Assembly: GCF_026183895.1 (NCBI RefSeq)
Contig: NZ_JAPFQI010000026.1
Span: 1 to 58,923, forward strand
DNA: 58,923 nt
DNA from: Sabulicella glaciei
GTDB taxonomy: Bacteria; Pseudomonadota; Alphaproteobacteria; Acetobacterales; Acetobacteraceae
Reading direction: 5' to 3'
Numbering within the stretch: position 1 is the first letter of the stretch; each line of letters starts with the position of its first letter. This document shows, one piece after another, positions 28,547 to 36,572 of the stretch. The position numbers and the translations under genes were made by a program. Under the pieces are notes generated by a model. It ran no database searches. It was not told the DNA's origin and worked only from the letters and a program-made list of their open reading frames with translations.

Positions 28547-29566
28547 TCAGGCGGCCGAGGCCCGGGCCGCCCGAAGCCCGCCGGGGACCACCACCGCGCC
28601 CGGCAGCGCGGGCAGGCGCCCGGCCAGCACCGCGACGATGCTTTCCGCCGCGCCGGTGGACATGCCGAGCGCGCCGCGCGGGGTGTTGGCCGCCAGGTGC
28701 GGCGTCGGCAGCACACGGGGATGGCCGCGCAGCGGGCTGGCGGCGTCGAGCGGCTCATTCTCGAACACGTCGAGGCCCGCCCAGGCGACGTGCCCAGACT
28801 CCAGTGCCGCCAGCAATGCCGCCTCGTCCACGATGCCGCCACGGGCAGTGTGGACCAGGATGGCGCCACGCGGCAGCAGGACGAGTTCGGCGGCGCCGAT
28901 CATCCCGCGCGTCGTCCCGTCCAGCGGGCAGTGCAGCGACAGCACCTCGGAGCGCGCCAGCAAGTCGCGCAGGTCGCTCACGCGCTCGCCGGGACCGGGC
29001 AGCGCGCCCTCGGGCAGCAGCGGGTCATAGGCCGCGACGCGCATGCCGAAGGCGTCCGCAAGGCGCGCGACCTTGGAGCCGATCGCGCCATATCCGACGA
29101 TGCCGAGCGAAACGCCCTCTACGTCGCGCGTCATGCGGGAGGTCTTCTCCCACAGCCCCTCGCGCATGCCCGAGGCCACCGCCGGCAGGTCCTTCAGCAG
29201 CGCCAGCATCAGCGCCATCGCATGCTCGGCGACGGAGCGCGAATTAGCGCCCGCCGCCCGCGTCACCGTCAGGCCCCGCGCCTCCGCGGCTGCGAGGTCG
29301 ATGCCGTCCACCCCGGCGCCGTGACGGGCGATGACGCGCAGCGCGGGGGCGGCCGCATCCATGACGGTGCTGGTGATCAGCCCCTGGCGGTGCAGCAGCG
29401 CGACGGGCCGGTGCTCGGCGATGGCGGCCAGAAGTTCGGCCTCCGACGGGTAGGCCGTGGTGCAGGGCACGGCGTAGCCGGCCTCCTCCAGGATGGCGAC
29501 CGCCTCCGGCGCGAGCTTGGCGGCCGTGACGAGCACCGCGGGCTTGGCGGCGTTGGGCTGGGGCAT
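28547..29566 (-). CDS. D-2-hydroxyacid dehydrogenase family protein
   Basis: This is an NAD(P)-dependent dehydrogenase of the D-isomer 2-hydroxyacid family, 339 residues. The Rossmann motif is SLGIVGYGAIGSKVARLADAFG at about 145-166. The catalytic set is visible as Arg in VHTARGGIVDEAALL, Glu in FENEPLDAASPL and His in LPTPHLAANTPRG. The N-terminal half starts MPQPNAAKPAVLVTAAKL. Substrates in this family are glycerate, lactate-like or phosphoglycerate acids. Being between an RraA-like aldolase and a Bug binding protein, it most likely acts on a carboxylate taken up from outside. Confidence 0.91.
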   Translation of the reverse strand: MPQPNAAKPAVLVTAAKLAPEAVAILEEAGYAVPCTTAYPSEAELLAAIAEHRPVALLHRQGLITSTVMDAAAPALRVIARHGAGVDGIDLAAAEARGLTVTRAAGANSRSVAEHAMALMLALLKDLPAVASGMREGLWEKTSRMTRDVEGVSLGIVGYGAIGSKVARLADAFGMRVAAYDPLLPEGALPGPGERVSDLRDLLARSEVLSLHCPLDGTTRGMIGAAELVLLPRGAILVHTARGGIVDEAALLAALESGHVAWAGLDVFENEPLDAASPLRGHPRVLPTPHLAANTPRGALGMSTGAAESIVAVLAGRLPALPGAVVVPGGLRAARASAA

Positions 29567-29600
29567 AGGGGCTCTTTCGGGAGGGGTTCGGGTTGCGGCC

Positions 29601-30278
29601 TCAGCCGAGGCCTTCGCAGCCGAGGCGGCGAAGCGTGGCGTCCACCCAAGAGGCGTCGTGCGTGCCGGCCTCTATATTGGCCATCTGCTTCTCCTCTGCG
29701 GCCTGCTTGGCGGCCGCGGCGGCATGGATCGCCTCCGCCTCGCCCAGCGGCACGCAGAGCAAACCGTCATCGTCGCCCAGTATGAGGTCGCCCGGCTCGA
29801 TCACCATGCCGTCCAGCGCGATGGGAACGTTGATCTCGCCAGGACCGTCCTTGTAAGGGCCGCGATGGGTGACGCCCGCAGCAAAGACCGGGAAGCCCTG
29901 CGCGCGGATGGCGGCGCTGTCGCGGATCGCACCGTTGATCACGATTCCCGCGAGCCCACGCCTCACCATCTGCGCAAGCATGAGCTCGCCGATGATGGCG
30001 TTGCTCAGGTCGCCGCCCGCATCCACGACGATGACGTCGCCAGGCTCGGCGAGGCCGATGGCCTTGTGGACCATCAGGTTGTCGCCGGGGCGGGTCTTCA
30101 CCGTCAGGGCCGGCCCGCCGAGCACGCCGCCCGCATGCATGGGCCGCAGCCGCGCCCCGCCCGCCGTCATGCGCGACATCACGTCGCTGACATTGGCGAC
30201 GGGCAGGTCGCGGAAACGCGTGACAAGGTCCGGCGCGGCCTTGCGCGGGCGGGTGAGGATCCTGAAGCCGTGGGCCAT
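29601..30278 (-). CDS. RraA-like protein, probably 4-hydroxy-4-methyl-2-oxoglutarate / CHA aldolase type
   Basis: This protein belongs to the RraA/HMG-CHA aldolase superfamily, metal-dependent class II pyruvate aldolases and RNase E regulators. The 225 residues show DLPVANVSDVMSRM, GPALTVKTRPGDNLMVHKAI, DVIVVDAGGDLSNAIIGELM and the catalytic-type NGAIRDSAAI with Arg and Asp, followed by FPVFAAGVTHRGP and GDLILGDDDGLLCVP. Context with a dehydrogenase, a Bug protein and an IclR regulator favours a catabolic aldolase or lyase role over RNase E inhibition. It is the first gene of the unit, adjacent to the divergent IclR gene. Confidence 0.88.
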   Translation of the reverse strand: MAHGFRILTRPRKAAPDLVTRFRDLPVANVSDVMSRMTAGGARLRPMHAGGVLGGPALTVKTRPGDNLMVHKAIGLAEPGDVIVVDAGGDLSNAIIGELMLAQMVRRGLAGIVINGAIRDSAAIRAQGFPVFAAGVTHRGPYKDGPGEINVPIALDGMVIEPGDLILGDDDGLLCVPLGEAEAIHAAAAAKQAAEEKQMANIEAGTHDASWVDATLRRLGCEGLG

Positions 30279-30619
30279 GCCGGAACTCTCCGAAGGGCGT
30301 TGCGCGGCTTGGTTAGCGACGGTTTTGGTTTAATGCAATGACGTTCTATTATTTTGGGGACCGAGGACTGGGGATCAGCAGGGGCGGATGAGCCTCATCT
30401 CCGCTCGCCACCCAAGATTCTATCCGTGCGCGGGTAACCCTCACCCGCTGGCTGCACATCTCGTCCGCACTCACAGCCCGCGAGCCCAAACCTTAGTACC
30501 CCACATCCACCCCCTCCGCTTGACAGATCGCGGCAGCCATCACCTATAACAGAACTACGTTCTAAAAAGTCGAAAGCGTGCTCTCGGCACAGAGGTTAGC
30601 CTGAAGGCTGGAGGCGAGC
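30279..30619. other. Divergent intergenic region with IclR-type control sequences
   Basis: The 341 bases separate the RraA-unit start from the IclR start and are distinctly lower in GC than the flanks. ACGTTCTA occurs twice, at 30341-30348 (55-60 bases above the RraA gene) and at 30557-30564 (inside the palindrome above iclR). The middle part (30370-30515) shows no feature I can support. Confidence 0.6.
30520..30563 (+). promoter_or_regulatory. Candidate iclR promoter with overlapping palindromic operator
   Basis: TTGACA (30520-30525) and TATAAC (30545-30550) are near-consensus boxes spaced 19 bases (18 if CTATAA is used). Directly after the -10 box lies AGAAC-TAC-GTTCT (30551-30563), a perfect 5-bp-arm palindrome covering the expected transcription start. 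Its position fits autorepression by the IclR protein encoded downstream. Confidence 0.6.
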
Positions 30620-31354
30620 ATGGCGGAGAAGGCAAGGCAGCGTCCGGCGCTGGCAGGCGTCGCCTCGGCGGACCGGGCCCTGACCGTGCTCTCGGCCTTC
30701 CGCAAGGGAGACCGCTCCCTGAGCCTTGCGGAGCTCGCCACGCGGACCGGCTTGGTGAAGAGCACCATCATGCGTCTCGCCGTCTCGCTTGAAGAGCACG
30801 GCTATCTGGCGCGCGAGGGGGACGGCGCCTACCGGCTTGATGCGGAGGTGCTGCGCCTCGGCACGATCTACACCCGATCCTTCCGGATGGAGGCGCATGT
30901 CGTCCCGGTGCTGGAGGAGCTCGTCGCCCGCACCGGCGAGACGGCGGCCTTCTACGTCCGGCGCGGCGAGCAGCGGCTCTGCCTGTTCCGCGCGGACAGC
31001 CCGCATCTGCTGCGCATGCATGTCCGCGTTGGCGACGCGCTGCCGCTCGACAACTCCGCCATCGCCCAGGTGCTGCGCGCCTTCGCGCCGCGCCCCCTGC
31101 CCGCCAATGTCGCGACGCTGGGCCTGCCGATCGTCACCATGGGCGCGACCGATCCGCACACCGGCGCGATGGCCATGCCGGTCTTCGGCCCGAATGACGC
31201 CCTGGCCGGGGCGCTCGCCCTTTCGGCGCCGATCATCCGCTGGACGCCCGAGGCACAGGAGGCCGCACGCCCTCTCCTGGCCGAAGCAGCCACGGCGCTG
31301 ACCCGCCGCCTGGGCGGCGAGATGCCGGAATGGCCGCGCAGCGCCGCGGAGTGA
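30620..31354 (+). CDS. IclR family transcriptional regulator
   Basis: This is a 244-residue regulator with an N-terminal winged helix at about 12-75 (GVASADRALTVLSAF, LSLAELATRTGLVKSTIMRLAVSLEEHGYLAREGDGAYRLD) and a C-terminal GAF-like IclR effector domain (RTGETAAFYVRRGEQRLCLFRADSPHLLRMH). Such proteins control aromatic-acid or carboxylate catabolism and often repress themselves. It is divergent from the RraA-dehydrogenase-Bug unit, the probable target, and a palindrome overlaps its own predicted promoter. The effector is unknown. Confidence 0.94.
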   Translation: MAEKARQRPALAGVASADRALTVLSAFRKGDRSLSLAELATRTGLVKSTIMRLAVSLEEHGYLAREGDGAYRLDAEVLRLGTIYTRSFRMEAHVVPVLEELVARTGETAAFYVRRGEQRLCLFRADSPHLLRMHVRVGDALPLDNSAIAQVLRAFAPRPLPANVATLGLPIVTMGATDPHTGAMAMPVFGPNDALAGALALSAPIIRWTPEAQEAARPLLAEAATALTRRLGGEMPEWPRSAAE

Positions 31355-31388
31355 CGCCGCGCCCGCCCCTGGCCGCGACGAAGCGCCC

Positions 31389-32000
31389 CTAGAACCAGCG
31401 CTCGAGGACGTTGATCACGTCGCCGGGACGCACCAGCGCCTGGGGTCCGGCGCGGTACTCGCGGGCCACGCCGTCCTCGCCGATGCGGGTCAGGCTCACA
31501 TGGTCGCGGACGGCCCGGTAGTTGAAGCCCCCGAACACGGCGATGGCGGAAAGCACGGTCATGCCCGGCTGGTATGGCGCCTGTCCGCCGCGCTCCACCA
31601 TCCCCAGCACGTAGACGGACCGGTACTCCATGACCTCCACCGCGACGGAGGGCTGCTGGAACAGCCCCTTCTCCTTCAGGATGCCCTCGATCGCGCGCTC
31701 CACTTCGCGCGTGGTGCGGCCCGTCGCCGGGACGGAGCCCGCCAGCGGCAGCGAGATCGCCCCGGCGTCGGAAACGCGAAAATCCCCGCTCAGCTGGGGG
31801 TCGTCGAACACCGTGACGCGCACGCGGTCACCGGGGCCGAGGCGATACGGCTCGGCGGCGGACGGCGGAAGCGGAGGAAGCGTCGCACCCGGCGTCGAGC
31901 AGGCCGTGGCGCCGGTTGCCAGCACCGCCAGCGCCGATGCATGGCGCACGAGGAATCGGCGCCGGTCCTGGACCGGGAGGCGTCTTGGATTGCCACTCAT
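31389..32000 (-). CDS. Polysaccharide biosynthesis/export protein (Wza/GumB-like, short)
   Basis: This is the periplasmic/outer-membrane export component of an exopolysaccharide system. The 203 residues have an N-terminal export signal with twin arginines (QDRRRFLVRHASALAVL) and a cysteine near residue 34 (TACSTPG) that could be lipidated, although the residues before it are atypical for a lipobox. The Poly_export domain follows (YRLGPGDRVRVTVFDDPQLSGDFRVSDAGAISLPLAG) with one SLBB-type domain (VYVLGMVERGGQAPYQPGMTVLSAIAVFGGF). It is half the length of Wza, like GumB-type proteins. It is last in the minus-strand locus, after the barrel protein. Confidence 0.9.
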   Translation of the reverse strand: MSGNPRRLPVQDRRRFLVRHASALAVLATGATACSTPGATLPPLPPSAAEPYRLGPGDRVRVTVFDDPQLSGDFRVSDAGAISLPLAGSVPATGRTTREVERAIEGILKEKGLFQQPSVAVEVMEYRSVYVLGMVERGGQAPYQPGMTVLSAIAVFGGFNYRAVRDHVSLTRIGEDGVAREYRAGPQALVRPGDVINVLERWF

Positions 32001-32042
32001 GCGCGCAGCTTACGGGCCCGCCACCCACCGGTCGAGGGATGA

Positions 32043-33329
32043 TCAGAGCGACAGCCGAAGCCGCAGCGAGAGGATGTTCCGGCCATACTCGCGAAAGCCG
32101 CTCGGCGCCTCGAAGCGGCGCGTGTGCTGATAGTTGAGGAGCAGCGCGGCGCGACGGTTCAGCAACATCGTGGCGCCGAATGTAGCGACGCCATCCACCA
32201 CCCGCTCCCGCGGTCTTTCATACTCCCGCATCTCCGCCCCCAGCGTGACAGTCGCGATGATGTTGCGCCGCACCTCGTAGTCCAGCGTCGTGCGCAGTGC
32301 GGTGCGGGTGTAGGCGACGCTGCCGGGCCGGATCGATTCCTCGATGGTGCGCTGCGCCGACAGTCCGAGCGTGGCCACCTGCGAAGGCATCCACGTCACC
32401 TGTGCGTCGAAGGCTGGGCCGGATAGTGCGCGGATACTGGGGTCCTCGTACACGCGGCGGCGGTAGCCGAGGCTCAAGCGAACGCCCCAAAGCCCATTGA
32501 AGTCGTAGCGAAGCCCGCCCAGCACTTCATAGGTCAGGGAATCGCGGCCACGCTGGCTTGACTGCTGGTAGGAGATGCGCGTCAGCCGCGCCACGGCATC
32601 GAGACCCTGCCCCGGCTGAAAAAGATAGGAGGCGCCCGCTTCCGCCGTCAGATGGTCGCGGTCGCTGCCCACCGCGCCGCCCGCGCCAACCGTGCGGTCG
32701 TAGCGGAAGGTGCGGTGCTCAAGGCCGCCCTCGAAGAGAAGCCGGTTCAGCGCGCCGACGCCGCGCAACCGGAACACGTCGGAGTCGAACTGGACCGGCC
32801 GCGCCAGCCCCGCGCGCTGCAGGTCGAAATTGCCGAGGTCGAAGTGATTGCGCTGACGGCTATAGAGCAGGCCCAGCGAGGAGGCGCGACCGATATCCAG
32901 CCGCCCTCCAAGGTCGAACGCATAGTCGTTCCAGCTCAGGCTGGGGTCGGAAGGGTAGCGGCGCGTCTGCTGCGTCAGCGCGGCCGTGAAGGCATGCCGG
33001 GTCCAGCCACTCGCGAGGCCGAGCGACAGCGCCTCCTCCAGCGTGGCCTGGGCACGGCTGCCGCGCAGATTGGGCGCAGGGTTGTCGTCGAAGCCTGGGC
33101 CTGCCTCAAGCGAGCCGTCGAGCCGGAACGCGCCGAGCCGCACGCCAAGCGGCTCGTAATCCGGGCGTGGCCGCGTCTGGACGGTCACTCCCCGGGCGGT
33201 GGCTGCCCAATCGGGTGTGCTGCCCTGCCCGCGCAGTTCGGCAGGCGCGCCCAGCAGCACCATTGCGAGCGCCGCCGCGCCGGCCGACCGGCGAAGGGCC
33301 GACGCGCCTTCGGGATGGAAAGCGACCAA
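32043..33329 (-). CDS. Outer-membrane beta-barrel protein of the exopolysaccharide locus
   Basis: This is a secreted barrel protein (428 residues from the TTG start), probably an outer-membrane partner of the short Wza-like protein. After a signal peptide (RRSAGAAALAMVLLGAP, cleavage near ELRGQ) the sequence is a run of alternating amphipathic strands of 8-12 residues, such as ASSLGLLYSRQRNHFDL and GVRLSLGYRRRVYED, and it ends ILSLRLRLSL, a barrel-type terminus. Similar barrels accompany GumB/GumC-like genes. The start is uncertain: TTG at 33329 has AAAGGC upstream, while the ATG at 33428 would put 60 residues before the signal core. It faces the divergent GT2 gene. Confidence 0.78.
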   Translation of the reverse strand: MVAFHPEGASALRRSAGAAALAMVLLGAPAELRGQGSTPDWAATARGVTVQTRPRPDYEPLGVRLGAFRLDGSLEAGPGFDDNPAPNLRGSRAQATLEEALSLGLASGWTRHAFTAALTQQTRRYPSDPSLSWNDYAFDLGGRLDIGRASSLGLLYSRQRNHFDLGNFDLQRAGLARPVQFDSDVFRLRGVGALNRLLFEGGLEHRTFRYDRTVGAGGAVGSDRDHLTAEAGASYLFQPGQGLDAVARLTRISYQQSSQRGRDSLTYEVLGGLRYDFNGLWGVRLSLGYRRRVYEDPSIRALSGPAFDAQVTWMPSQVATLGLSAQRTIEESIRPGSVAYTRTALRTTLDYEVRRNIIATVTLGAEMREYERPRERVVDGVATFGATMLLNRRAALLLNYQHTRRFEAPSGFREYGRNILSLRLRLSL

Positions 33330-34393
33330 TGGCTTGCCTTTCGACCTCCCCAGCACTTCATATACGGCGTCGCGCCCTGGCCAGCGAGGCCGTCCGGGCG
33401 GCCGCGACGTATCATCGGCCAGCAGCAACGCGAGGTGCCGTCATCGCTTCCCCCGATCAAGAGCCGCCGCCCCTCGTGAGCGTCGTCATGCCCGTCTTCA
33501 ACCGCGCGGGCATCGTGGCACCCTCGATCCGCTCCGTCCTGGCGCAGACGCTGAGGGAACTCGAACTCCTCGTCGTGGACGACGCCTCTGCCGACGATCT
33601 CGAAAGTGCGCTGGCTGCGTTCGGCGGGGATGCGCGCCTCCGCGTGATCCGGCACGAGCGCAATCGCGGCGTGTCGGCAGCGCGGAACACGGGGATCGAG
33701 GCGGCGCGCGGCCGCTTTGTCGCCTTTCTCGATTCCGATGACCTTTGGCAGCCGACGAAGCTGGAGCGGCAGGCCGCTGCCGTCGCGGGCGCCGAGACGG
33801 CAAAGATCTTCTGCGTGACGCAGACCGAGGTCATCCAGCCTGGGGGTTGGAGCCGCGTGCGCCCTGAGCACGGGCCGCGTCCCGGGCAGAGCTTCGCCGA
33901 ATATCTCTACGTCGATGGCGGCTTCGCGCAGACCAGTTCCTTTTTCCTGACCCGTCCGCTTGCCGATGCCGTCCGCTTCCGCGAGGGGCTGCGCCAGTAC
34001 GAGGACCACCTCTTCTTCATCGAGTGCGGCGCAGCGGGGGCGGAGTACCGGCTGGTGCTCGAGCCGCTCGTCACCTGGCACAACGATGAGCGGCCGGACC
34101 GGCTGAGCGCCGAGGTCAGCGAGCATCGCGCACGGCAATTCCTGAAGGCGGCGGGCGACGCCCTGTCCGAGCGCGCACGGGTCGCCTTCGAGGCGAACGA
34201 GCTTGGTCCCTGGCTTTGGCGCGAGCGCAAGCGCGACGCCATCGCCCTGCTGATGCGGGCCGTGAAGACGCGGGCCGTCTCGCTGCCCGGCGCGGTCAAG
34301 CTGGCCGCGCGTTCCACCCTGCCCGAAGGGCTCTACCAGGGCGTCCGCTCCCGCCTCACGCGCAGCCGTGCAGCGGCACCCGGAAAGTCCTGA
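33329..34393 (+). CDS. Family 2 glycosyltransferase
   Basis: This is a GT-A fold glycosyltransferase that adds a sugar to the growing repeat unit at the cytoplasmic membrane face. The catalytic domain starts VSVVMPVFNRAGIVAPSIRSVLAQTL with LLVVDDASADDLESAL, NRGVSAARNTGIEAARGRFVAFLDSDDLW (the DSD metal motif) and later QYEDHLFFIECG. The only ATG with an SD-like GGAAAG is at 33329 (354 residues), which adds about 49 odd residues; a GTG at 33476 would start right at the domain (305 residues). It is the only plus-strand gene of the locus and converges with the acetyltransferase gene. Confidence 0.88.
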   Translation: MACLSTSPALHIRRRALASEAVRAAATYHRPAATRGAVIASPDQEPPPLVSVVMPVFNRAGIVAPSIRSVLAQTLRELELLVVDDASADDLESALAAFGGDARLRVIRHERNRGVSAARNTGIEAARGRFVAFLDSDDLWQPTKLERQAAAVAGAETAKIFCVTQTEVIQPGGWSRVRPEHGPRPGQSFAEYLYVDGGFAQTSSFFLTRPLADAVRFREGLRQYEDHLFFIECGAAGAEYRLVLEPLVTWHNDERPDRLSAEVSEHRARQFLKAAGDALSERARVAFEANELGPWLWRERKRDAIALLMRAVKTRAVSLPGAVKLAARSTLPEGLYQGVRSRLTRSRAAAPGKS

Positions 34394-34402
34394 CGAGACC
34401 CA

Positions 34403-35092
34403 TCACACGCCCGAGGCCTCGGTCCAGCGGCCGGCGAAGAGCCGCTTGGAGGTGATGTCCTCCTCGATATCGCGCAGTTCCTTCGCAGGCACTCCGCCCA
34501 GCAGCCGGTAGGGCGTCGAGAAGCTGCGTGTCACGACGCTTCCCAGCGAAACGACGGTGTTGTCCGCAATCGCCGCGCCCGGGGCGAAGCGGCAGGCAGA
34601 GCCGATGAAGCAGTCCGCGCCGATATGGACCGTGGAGCGCGGGGTGCTGGCGCCATGGGTCCAGAACTGGCTACCGCGACCGGCGATCCAGCATCGGTCG
34701 CCGATCAGGATCTCGCCATTCGCGTCAAAGAAATGCCCTGGCGAGATGCGGCAGCCATCGCCGACCACCATGCGCTGTTGGTACCGCGCACTATGGTCGG
34801 AGGGGGCGGCCGCGCCCGTCCATATTCCGCAGCGGATCTGGTTGGACGAAGCGATGGAGGAGCGCGCGCCCACCGTGAGGGAAAGGGGTCCGGAGAACAG
34901 GTTGAAGCGCTCCAGATGCGCGCCGGGGCCGAGGACCAGCCGAGCCACGCTGATGAAGCTCAGCGCATCCACGCGCGCCGTCGGGTGGATCTCGTAGCCC
35001 AGCGCCCACCGGTAGGCGGCGCGTCGCAACCCGTTCGTCGGAAGGAAAGCGATAAGCAGCGCTGCGAGGCGCCGGAAGCGGCGAGATGTCAC
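34403..35092 (-). CDS. Hexapeptide-repeat acetyltransferase (WcaF-like)
   Basis: This is a left-handed beta-helix acyltransferase that decorates an exopolysaccharide sugar. A GTG start is proposed because GGAGG lies 6 bases upstream and the GTG overlaps the flippase stop (GTGA); it gives 229 residues. The imperfect hexapeptide repeats run from about residue 35 to 205 (IHPTARVDALSFISVARLVLGPGAHLERF, MVVGDGCRISPGHFFDANGEILIGDRCWI, IADNTVVSLGSVVTRSF), and VVTRSFSTPYRLLGGVPAK is the family C-terminal signature. It is the last gene of the main operon and converges with GT2. Acetyl is the likely donor but is not proved. Confidence 0.87.
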   Translation of the reverse strand: MTSRRFRRLAALLIAFLPTNGLRRAAYRWALGYEIHPTARVDALSFISVARLVLGPGAHLERFNLFSGPLSLTVGARSSIASSNQIRCGIWTGAAAPSDHSARYQQRMVVGDGCRISPGHFFDANGEILIGDRCWIAGRGSQFWTHGASTPRSTVHIGADCFIGSACRFAPGAAIADNTVVSLGSVVTRSFSTPYRLLGGVPAKELRDIEEDITSKRLFAGRWTEASGV

Positions 35093-36564
35093 GTTGTGCC
35101 TCCCTTGTCGCGTTTCCGGGATGCGAGACGGTTTATCACGCCCCACACCAGTTCGGAGACGATCTCGGCTCGCAGCAGGAGACCGACGGCCACGAAGACC
35201 GCACCGCCCAACGCCGTCTTCAGCACAAGGGCCAGGACTTGCGCCTCGGGCCAGATCGGCATCGCGAGGAAGATGCCCATCGCCGCGCATGCCGCGGCGA
35301 TCTTGGCAAGGCCGCGCCAAGGGTACGGCAGGCGAAAGGCGGAACGGCCCATGGACCAGGCCAGGAACACCGCGACGATGAACGCGGCCAGGTTGGCATA
35401 GGCCGCGCCCAGCAGGCCGAAGGACGGGATCAGGAGGATGTTGAGGCTGACGTTGAAGAGGGCCGTCGTGCCCGTCACCAGCAGCAGCGGGAGGGGACGT
35501 CGCGCCAGGTGAAAGGCATGGTCCAGGTAGCTCGACCGGATGCAGGCGAGGAAGGTAGCCACCGCCACCAACGGGATCAGGACCGTCGTGACGTCGCGGA
35601 ACTCGGACCCCACGAGGATGGATAACTCCGAGGCGGTGAGGCAGAGCCCCACCGTCGCCGGCAGGCCGAATGTGACGAGGGTCAGGAGGTTCTGCGCGAG
35701 CTGGCGTCTCGCGGCGTCCTCGCCCTCGATCTCCAGGGCCTGGACCGCCGCAGGCAGGGACGCCGAGCCGATCGAGTACATGAGCGCCTTGAGCGTACGG
35801 TCGGCGAGGTCGTAGCCCACTGCGTAGAGGCCGACAGCCTGGGCGTTGATGAGCCACCCCAGGATCAGCCGGTCCGCGTAGAAGATGACGTTGTCGAGGA
35901 GGAAGCTCGGCGCAAGGGGCAGGCCGAAGCGGGCGATACTCCCCATGTCCCCTGTTCCCGCCTCGCGCAGGCGGACCCCGCGCCATTGGCGAAAGGTGAG
36001 CCAGAGCGCGGGCCCGAGGACGGCCAAAGCCGTGGCGAGCAGCACGCTCGCCGCCCCACCGCCCAATGCGGCAGCGAGGATCGCAAGGGCGGTGACCAGC
36101 AGCGAGCGGAGAAGCGTGACGAGGACGTAGCGCCCCGCCTCACTCCGGCTGATGAGGAAGTGCAGGTTGATCTCGAGCCAACCCTGCACGACGAAAAGCG
36201 CCACCGCCGCCCCCCACAGCGAGGAGCCGCCCCACGGCGAGAAGGCAGCGACGTAAAGGGCGCCAAAGGACAGGACGAGTGCCACGCAGACCAGGTAGAG
36301 CACCAGCACGGCCGCCTGGAAGGGCTTGGCCGCATCCTCCTCCATGGGCCGGAGCCGCACGATGGAGACGTAGAGCCAGTTATAGGCCGCCATCGAGAAA
36401 AGAGAGATCACCGAAAGGGCGATGGCGTAGGTGCCGTACTCCTCCGGGGACAGGAAGCGGGTGAGCACCCCGATGGTGACAAAGGTCACCGCCGCAGGAA
36501 CGATGCGCCCGACGAGGTAGAGCAGCGCGCGGCCGGCGACGGCAGGCGAGGAGGGCTCCGACAT
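35089..36564 (-). CDS. Oligosaccharide flippase (Wzx-like, MOP superfamily)
   Basis: This is a polytopic membrane protein of 491 residues that would flip lipid-linked repeat units to the periplasm. About 12-14 hydrophobic helices are visible. The N-terminus LLYLVGRIVPAAVTFVTIGVLTRFLSPEEYGTYAIALSVI is the polysaccharide-synthesis domain signature, and the second half repeats the fold (LGWLINAQAVGLYAVGYDLA, YANLAAFIVAVFLAWSMG). The gene lies between the O-antigen ligase/polymerase (8-base gap) and the acetyltransferase (4-base overlap). Wzx is the natural role here given the neighbouring polymerase and Wzc-type gene. Confidence 0.92.
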   Translation of the reverse strand: MSEPSSPAVAGRALLYLVGRIVPAAVTFVTIGVLTRFLSPEEYGTYAIALSVISLFSMAAYNWLYVSIVRLRPMEEDAAKPFQAAVLVLYLVCVALVLSFGALYVAAFSPWGGSSLWGAAVALFVVQGWLEINLHFLISRSEAGRYVLVTLLRSLLVTALAILAAALGGGAASVLLATALAVLGPALWLTFRQWRGVRLREAGTGDMGSIARFGLPLAPSFLLDNVIFYADRLILGWLINAQAVGLYAVGYDLADRTLKALMYSIGSASLPAAVQALEIEGEDAARRQLAQNLLTLVTFGLPATVGLCLTASELSILVGSEFRDVTTVLIPLVAVATFLACIRSSYLDHAFHLARRPLPLLLVTGTTALFNVSLNILLIPSFGLLGAAYANLAAFIVAVFLAWSMGRSAFRLPYPWRGLAKIAAACAAMGIFLAMPIWPEAQVLALVLKTALGGAVFVAVGLLLRAEIVSELVWGVINRLASRKRDKGGTT

Positions 36565-36572
36565 GCTTCGCT

